A stretch of DNA of 64,000 bases from Haemonchus contortus (Eukaryota; Nematoda; Chromadorea; Rhabditida; Trichostrongylidae). The translations under genes and the position numbers were made by a program. The notes under the pieces are model-generated. The model saw only the letters and a program-made list of their open reading frames with translations. It ran no database searches and had not been told where the DNA came from. How positions within the stretch are numbered: position 1 is the stretch's first letter; every line of letters begins with the position of its first letter. The stretch covers positions 32,188,843 to 32,252,842 of the forward strand of contig LS997564.1 in NCBI GenBank assembly GCA_000469685.2, written 5' to 3'. This document shows, in pieces, positions 59,493 to 64,000 of the stretch.

Positions 59493-60316
59493 GAATAAAA
59501 ATCATTGTATCATCTTGGCTGTGGCTTCAAAGAGACCTCCCAAGTTACAACTCCAGAGACTTTATCGTTCTTTCGGAGGTGCGCAATACAATAAAACAAA
59601 CGTAACGGGGTAACGGGAAAAGAGCAGCGGGATACTAATCTTCAGTGCTATTCGACTCCTAGCTCTCCAGCCGGATTACAGGAGCCACATTGGGGCCGTT
59701 CGTACCGTTGCGGAGCCGATGTTGCGGAAAGGTAAGGCCGTTCAATTCAAGAGTACTGTAAGTTCACTAGTGACTTGAATTCATTTGAAAATAATAGCGG
59801 TAAACAGGTGCCTTTGTCTGACTGTAAGCACCCTATTCATTACGATTTAGGGGCAATAATTACTGGCTTCAACTCGTTAGAAACCCCCAGAAATCACTTT
59901 TGCAACCAGTACGGTAGAAATATAAGAAGTAGTATACGTCTGCTCTTCATAAATATTTTGAAAACTTCTTTTATTTCTTTTAATCATGACCTTTCCAACA
60001 AGAGCTTTTTGATAGGGGAAATTGGGGAAAAAGATTTTAATTATGGTCATTGTGACGGAGATAATCTGATGGTGCACTTCCACAATGGGATTATTAACAA
60101 TGAATCAACCAAATATCAGAAACTAACACGAGCTTTTTGCTTGATTAGCAAGACTGTATTATAACCATAGCACGTAGCGATCAAAAATTATCACTATCTT
60201 TATCAAAAATTATCTTACCCTACTGAAGAGCACGGAGGGAGAGTATTGTAAAGTTCGACCTCCGTCTAAGGCACGTGCGAAACGGAAGTTGAACCAATTC
60301 ATTGAATTGTTTCCCT

Positions 60317-60329
60317 CCCCCCCCCCCCC
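60317..60329 (+). repeat. C13 homopolymer
   Basis: A run of about 13 Cs shortly upstream of a SINE and LINE. Confidence 0.9.
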
Positions 60330-60445
60330 TTATAATGTCTAGTACTTTCTCTTGATATTATCGTATTATTATATAATGATTTATTATCAATTCATTAGGA
60401 GTAAAGTCTTTTGGCATAGAACAAATCCGTTTTTCAGGATGAGCT

Positions 60446-60700
60446 ACAATCTCGTGTACCATTCAGGATTCCAACGGCCGTTCTGAATGCGTACTTAGCC
60501 TAGATAATCACCTGGTGTGACTAATAATGTACAAGCCTGCATTTTTATCTCCCCATACAAGTCTGGGACCAGCTAATGACACCAGAAGAATGGAATACTA
60601 GGTGGGTCTCTGGGGGTGTACACTCGGAATTCGAACTCGCGAATCACACGAATCATACGTGTGATAGTGAGCTAATGGTACTCTATCAGCTGGTCATCCC
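60446..60700 (-). mobile_element. tRNA-headed SINE copy 11, abutting a LINE
   Basis: Minus-oriented and including the head. The reverse complement starts GGGATGACCAGCTGATAGAG (A-box region), followed by GCGAGTTCGAATTCC (B box), then the body. Its 5' end meets the first recognisable LINE codon at 60701 with no gap. Confidence 0.75.
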
Positions 60701-61954
60701 TATGTCGTGTACCGTTGTGATAGAGGTGAGGATATCCCAGGGGGCGGGGTGGTAGCTCTCATCCGAGAAAACATACCCTCATCTCTCATATCCTCACTTA
60801 ATTTCTCTGTCTACCTGCAGTGCGTTACAGTAAGAATCTCTTTTGATAACACCGAATGCATTGTTGTTCTCTGTTACCGTAGCCCCTCATGCAAAAACGA
60901 TAGTTTTGAAGATTTCATCCTTTATCTCGAAGAGTTATGTCAAAATCAGGCTCCTCTCATTATTCTTGGTGATTTGAACTTTGTTGATATATCATGGTCT
61001 CATTCGTCTGGGGGCGTGGGCATCGGGTGTCCTGGTAGGCAGAGTTTACTCTTCTATCGCTTCATTCAGGGTCACAATTTCAGCCAAACGGTCTCGCACC
61101 CTACCCGTGGCCGCAATACTCTGGACTTAGTTCTTACGAACAATCCCTCCCTCATAACTAGCACCTCGGTTCAGGCTCCTTTCTCTACCTCCGATCATTC
61201 TATGGTAACTTTCTCATTAGCAGGTAATACAATCGAGGCCGTTCGGAAACCGAGAATAGATTTTGCTAAAGGCGACTATAGGACTATATGTCTCCACCTT
61301 CTTGCAGTAGATTGGCAACGTGTTTTTGACTCTATTGAGACCATCGATGAGTGCTACTTCGTTTTCGCAGATTTTTGCCTCTCTCTTATTTCTAGATTTA
61401 TCCCAGTCTTAGGGAGTGCAAAACGAGCCTTCCACCTTCCTCGCTACTTGCAAGTGGTGGAGGATCGAAATCAACAGCTAGTCAGAGGTGGGAATCATCT
61501 ACACAACCCACGTTACCTTTATCTCTCACGCCTGCTCAAAAAGAAACTAGCTAAACCCAGTCTCAAATGTGAAGAATACATAGCTTCTTCCAAAAATGTG
61601 AAAAGGTTCTGGAGTTACTGTAATGCCAGACTGAAGGAATATTCTTCTATTGGGACTATCACAAACTCCTCGGGATCGGTGTGTTCTTTTGACCACGAGA
61701 AAGCTGATGTTTTTGCCGAATATTTCCAAACGTTTTACAAAAAGCTCGCTATTCCAACTCCGTGCGATGTAGCTAAACCTCAAATAACGCTAGACTGGGT
61801 GGATCTCAACCATGAAAATGTTTTTCGCACCCTGAAGAAACTTCCTCTTCGGTGTTCCACGTCACCTGATGATCTACCTTACGTTTTTCTCAATAAAGCT
61901 GCAGAAGGTATTACACCCGCCCTCACACATTTTTTTTCAACAGAATACTTCTGA
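60701..61954 (+). CDS. LINE endonuclease domain and RT N-terminus
   Basis: The frame is open from the truncated 5' end to TGA at 61952-61954. APE-type endonuclease motifs are visible: CYRSP, GDLNFVDISW at about 60968, RGRNTLDLVLTN and the final STSDHSMV. A linker and the first part of reverse transcriptase follow (CSTSPDDLPYVFLN). The last residues are off-frame because of an indel in the T8 run 61930-61937; true coding continues in another frame. Confidence 0.88.
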   Translation, partial: YVVYRCDRGEDIPGGGVVALIRENIPSSLISSLNFSVYLQCVTVRISFDNTECIVVLCYRSPSCKNDSFEDFILYLEELCQNQAPLIILGDLNFVDISWSHSSGGVGIGCPGRQSLLFYRFIQGHNFSQTVSHPTRGRNTLDLVLTNNPSLITSTSVQAPFSTSDHSMVTFSLAGNTIEAVRKPRIDFAKGDYRTICLHLLAVDWQRVFDSIETIDECYFVFADFCLSLISRFIPVLGSAKRAFHLPRYLQVVEDRNQQLVRGGNHLHNPRYLYLSRLLKKKLAKPSLKCEEYIASSKNVKRFWSYCNARLKEYSSIGTITNSSGSVCSFDHEKADVFAEYFQTFYKKLAIPTPCDVAKPQITLDWVDLNHENVFRTLKKLPLRCSTSPDDLPYVFLNKAAEGITPALTHFFSTEYF

Positions 61955-63324
61955 AAGGAACAGTACCTCTGATCTGGCGTTTGGGCTTGGTGAGACCAAT
62001 ACATAAGAGAGGGAGTAAAAGCGATTTTAGAAATTATAGGCCTGTGTGTCTCACCTCCTCAGTCAGTAAGATAATGGAAAGATTGGTGTGTGAAAAGATA
62101 AGAGATTTTCTCTTATCTAACCAGCTTTTATCTCGTTGTCAGCACGGATTCCTCCCAAGGAAGTCCACCGCCTCTGCACTTCTTTCCGCTATTCCTTCAT
62201 GGCAGTACGCCATGGACAAAAAGAAATCTGTCTTCGCCGCATACATCGATTTCTCCAAAGCATTTGATTCCATCCCTTTACATCTCTTGATGTTTAAGCT
62301 AAAGCAGATTGGAATAACAGGGTCTCTCCTGAAGTTTCTCGAATCGTTTCTCTTTGATAGGTGTCAGAGGGTCGTCGTCAATGGCTCATATTCCTACGTG
62401 TACCGTACAGACAGCGGTGTTCCCCAAGGCTCGTGCCTGGGTCCCTTGATGTTTGTTCTGTACATTAATGATTTACCAGATGCTCTCCCTCCCGGTATAC
62501 ACTGCTCGATGTATGCGGACGATGTAAAGGTTTACTGCATGGATCAGCCCCTACTGCTACAAGTTGCCCTCGACGCTATATCACGTTGGGCTAAAAAGTG
62601 GGGACTCACGATTTCCCTGGACAAAACTGTTGCCCTGCGATTAGGGTCTTCTTATGAATCAACCGCCGAATTCTATATTGACGGCGTTGAACTGAACGAG
62701 CCCGCCATACTCAGAGACCTGGGCATTTTCTATTCCCGCTCATTGGGTTTCAATGAATATGTTTATAGAGTGGTTAATTTAGCCCAATGCCGGGCGAACT
62801 TTATTCTGCGTGCTTTTGCTACAAGAAATATCAAAACTCTGTTTAAGCTTTTTTCTACTTATGTACGCCCTATATTGGAGTATTGCCCTATGGTATGGAG
62901 TCCCCCCACACGCAACATGGTAGATCTTGTAGAGGGTGTTCAGGCCAAATTCACGGAGCGTATTTTTGCTCGTAAAGGTATTTTCCACATCTCTTATAAA
63001 GAAAGATTGCGCCATCTGAACGAAAATTCCTTAGAAATGAGAAGAAAGTTGTATGATTACGATTTTGTTTACAAGCTTTCCACCGGGCTAGTGGATTTGG
63101 ATTTCGATTCTTTATTCCGGAAATCATCGACTATTGGGCGCACAAGAGGTCATAGCTATAAACTATTAAGGGAAGAAACTTTCACCGCGGAATACCGGAA
63201 TTCTTTCACTCAAAGAATAGTTAGTTTATGGAATGAGTTACCGCCTTCCGTGGTTTACTCTAACTCTCCCAGCTCATTTAGGAAAAAAGTGAAGGATATT
63301 TTATTGTCTCGAGGTTGGTTTTAA
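61936..63324 (+). CDS. LINE reverse transcriptase
   Basis: This continues the previous frame after the T8 run, from FNRILLKGTVPLIW to TAA at 63322-63324. Reverse transcriptase motifs are in order: RPIHKRGSKSDFRNYRPV, QHGFLPRKST, DFSKAFDS (62248-62271), GVPQGSCLGPLMFVLYIND and the catalytic YADD (62512-62523, intact). The C-terminal domain has YVRPILEYCPMVWSP and SLWNELPPSVV, as in CR1/L2/Jockey proteins. With YADD intact and no stops, decay is limited to the upstream frameshift and the missing 5' end. Confidence 0.92.
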   Translation, partial: FNRILLKGTVPLIWRLGLVRPIHKRGSKSDFRNYRPVCLTSSVSKIMERLVCEKIRDFLLSNQLLSRCQHGFLPRKSTASALLSAIPSWQYAMDKKKSVFAAYIDFSKAFDSIPLHLLMFKLKQIGITGSLLKFLESFLFDRCQRVVVNGSYSYVYRTDSGVPQGSCLGPLMFVLYINDLPDALPPGIHCSMYADDVKVYCMDQPLLLQVALDAISRWAKKWGLTISLDKTVALRLGSSYESTAEFYIDGVELNEPAILRDLGIFYSRSLGFNEYVYRVVNLAQCRANFILRAFATRNIKTLFKLFSTYVRPILEYCPMVWSPPTRNMVDLVEGVQAKFTERIFARKGIFHISYKERLRHLNENSLEMRRKLYDYDFVYKLSTGLVDLDFDSLFRKSSTIGRTRGHSYKLLREETFTAEYRNSFTQRIVSLWNELPPSVVYSNSPSSFRKKVKDILLSRGWF

Positions 63325-64000
63325 GAGCAAGAAACTAAACTCTCATTGACATATCAGGCAGAGAAGCGACTCGACTTAACCTTGCTGTTATATTAATAAC
63401 TTTGTATGACTCATAGAACTGTTACTTTATGCCTACTTTTTCACTTTTTTTTATATAAGTGGTTGATTTTTTCTACATAACACTATCCCCTTGACGTCTG
63501 CGACGCTGGTTTGGGTTTCGGCAGGTTGGCGGACCTACTAAGATGGTATCCGGAGTTCTACATACGTATGTCGTCCTGTACGAGCTTGCAGTGCTGGCGG
63601 CCACTGCCCTTCCGAGCCGTATTCCAACCCCTCTTCACGCAGGTCCCACTGTTGCTCCCTATTAGTCTAAATTACTGCTTATCGGTGACTTGTTTGTGTT
63701 CTTTTTGCCATTTTGTTGTTTTCTTTGCTTTCCGATAATAAATCATAATCATAATCATAATTGGCACTGAACCGTCCCCGCTCACATGTTCAAAAAGATA
63801 AAAAAACAAATTTTGAATCAAATATTCGAGCTTCCAAAAAGTTCATGAATGAGGTTGAGAACAAAAAATTCTTGGAAGAATCACCAAGACATAATTCTCA
63901 TCGTAGACCAGGTCAAGCTGCTTTTAAAACAATGGAAGTACTTAGGTAACCTCGAACTGATCATTCCAATGTAAAAGATGGATTGATCATTTCCAAGGGC

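Larger units (their letters stand above)
59126..59547. mobile_element. foldback element with two hammerhead-like motifs
   Basis: Two 143-bp arms, 59164-59306 and 59406-59548, are reverse complements with only two mismatches. About 100 bp of spacer lies between them. CAACTCCAGAGAC flanks the unit at 59113-59125 and 59548-59560, a 13-bp target duplication overlapping the arm end by one base. Each arm carries a hammerhead-like core. Such motifs in animals are best known from Penelope-like retroelements, so this may be a non-autonomous or inverted derivative of one. No coding sequence is present. Confidence 0.82.
60701..63761 (+). mobile_element. CR1/L2-type LINE, 5'-truncated
   Basis: It begins inside the endonuclease (YVVYRCDRGEDIPGGG) and runs through reverse transcriptase to a 3' microsatellite tail of CATAAT/AATCAT units at about 63738-63761. 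CR1/L2/Jockey-like domain order is clear, and the short repeat tail instead of poly(A) favours the CR1/L2 side. Apart from one frameshift the coding part is intact, so this is the youngest LINE in the window. Confidence 0.9.

Noticed and set aside
59775..60164. 129-codon + strand open frame
   Set aside because: No domain recognised; lies in repeat-rich sequence between the foldback and a SINE.
63761..63949. Open frame after the LINE ending at AG|GTAACC
   Set aside because: Lys/Glu/Asn-rich, no acceptor or homology; could be an exon of a gene continuing beyond the window but cannot be supported.
25300..64000. Possible neighbouring Hox gene (ceh-13/labial) or other homeobox
   Set aside because: Searched for WFQNRR-type codons on both strands; only the lin-39 copy at 9859-9909 was found.
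1..64000. mir-10 family microRNA expected near Hox genes
   Set aside because: No ACCCTGTAGA seed-containing sequence was found on either strand by eye.

Overview
This window is nuclear DNA from a nematode. The deciding evidence is a six-exon Hox gene on the minus strand, 7589-25074, whose spliced product has a YPWM hexapeptide, a complete 60-residue homeodomain ending in [13 protein letters not shown], and a short proline/phenylalanine-rich tail ending in NQF. That combination matches nematode lin-39, the Dfd/Scr-like central Hox gene. All exon phases are compatible, every intron is GT-AG, and the coding sequence is 597 nt (198 codons plus stop). I cannot name the species. The rest of the window is slightly AT-rich, almost gene-free and full of decayed mobile elements, as expected for a nematode genome larger and more repeat-rich than that of Caenorhabditis.

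Layout. 1-7588 is the 3' flank of lin-39: no gene, a few CpG-rich islands, an 82-nt hairpin, and microsatellites that may lie in the 3' UTR. 7589-25074 is lin-39. Intron 2 is 11.4 kb, and two short introns split the homeobox after homeodomain residues 18 and 44. Introns 3 and 5 carry SINE copies. 25075-25290 is a CpG-rich 5' flank. 25.3-51.8 kb holds no gene I can support. It contains a CpG-rich homeodomain-site-rich patch near 34.2 kb, diverged tandem duplications, an RTE remnant and several SINEs.

From 51.8 to 56.5 kb there is a stack of DNA transposons: a 526-bp Tc1-type MITE, 11 bp of spacer, then a mariner copy split by a 3-kb RTE retrotransposon with a 17-bp target duplication. 58.9-59.56 kb has a SINE whose 3' end was the target for a foldback element with two 143-bp arms, each containing a hammerhead-ribozyme-like motif. 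60.4-63.8 kb has a SINE abutting a 5'-truncated CR1/L2-type LINE that is intact from endonuclease to the end of the reverse transcriptase ORF except for one frameshift in a T8 run.

The main novelty candidates are (i) a tRNA-headed SINE family with at least 11 copies or fragments here, one with a perfect 15-bp target duplication; (ii) the hammerhead-bearing foldback; (iii) a 32-bp hairpin whose only three imperfections are G.U wobbles on the + strand; (iv) over-representation of the heptamer TACGGTA/TACCGTA outside coding sequence. No second Hox gene (for example ceh-13), no tRNA gene, no rRNA and no CRISPR array was seen.
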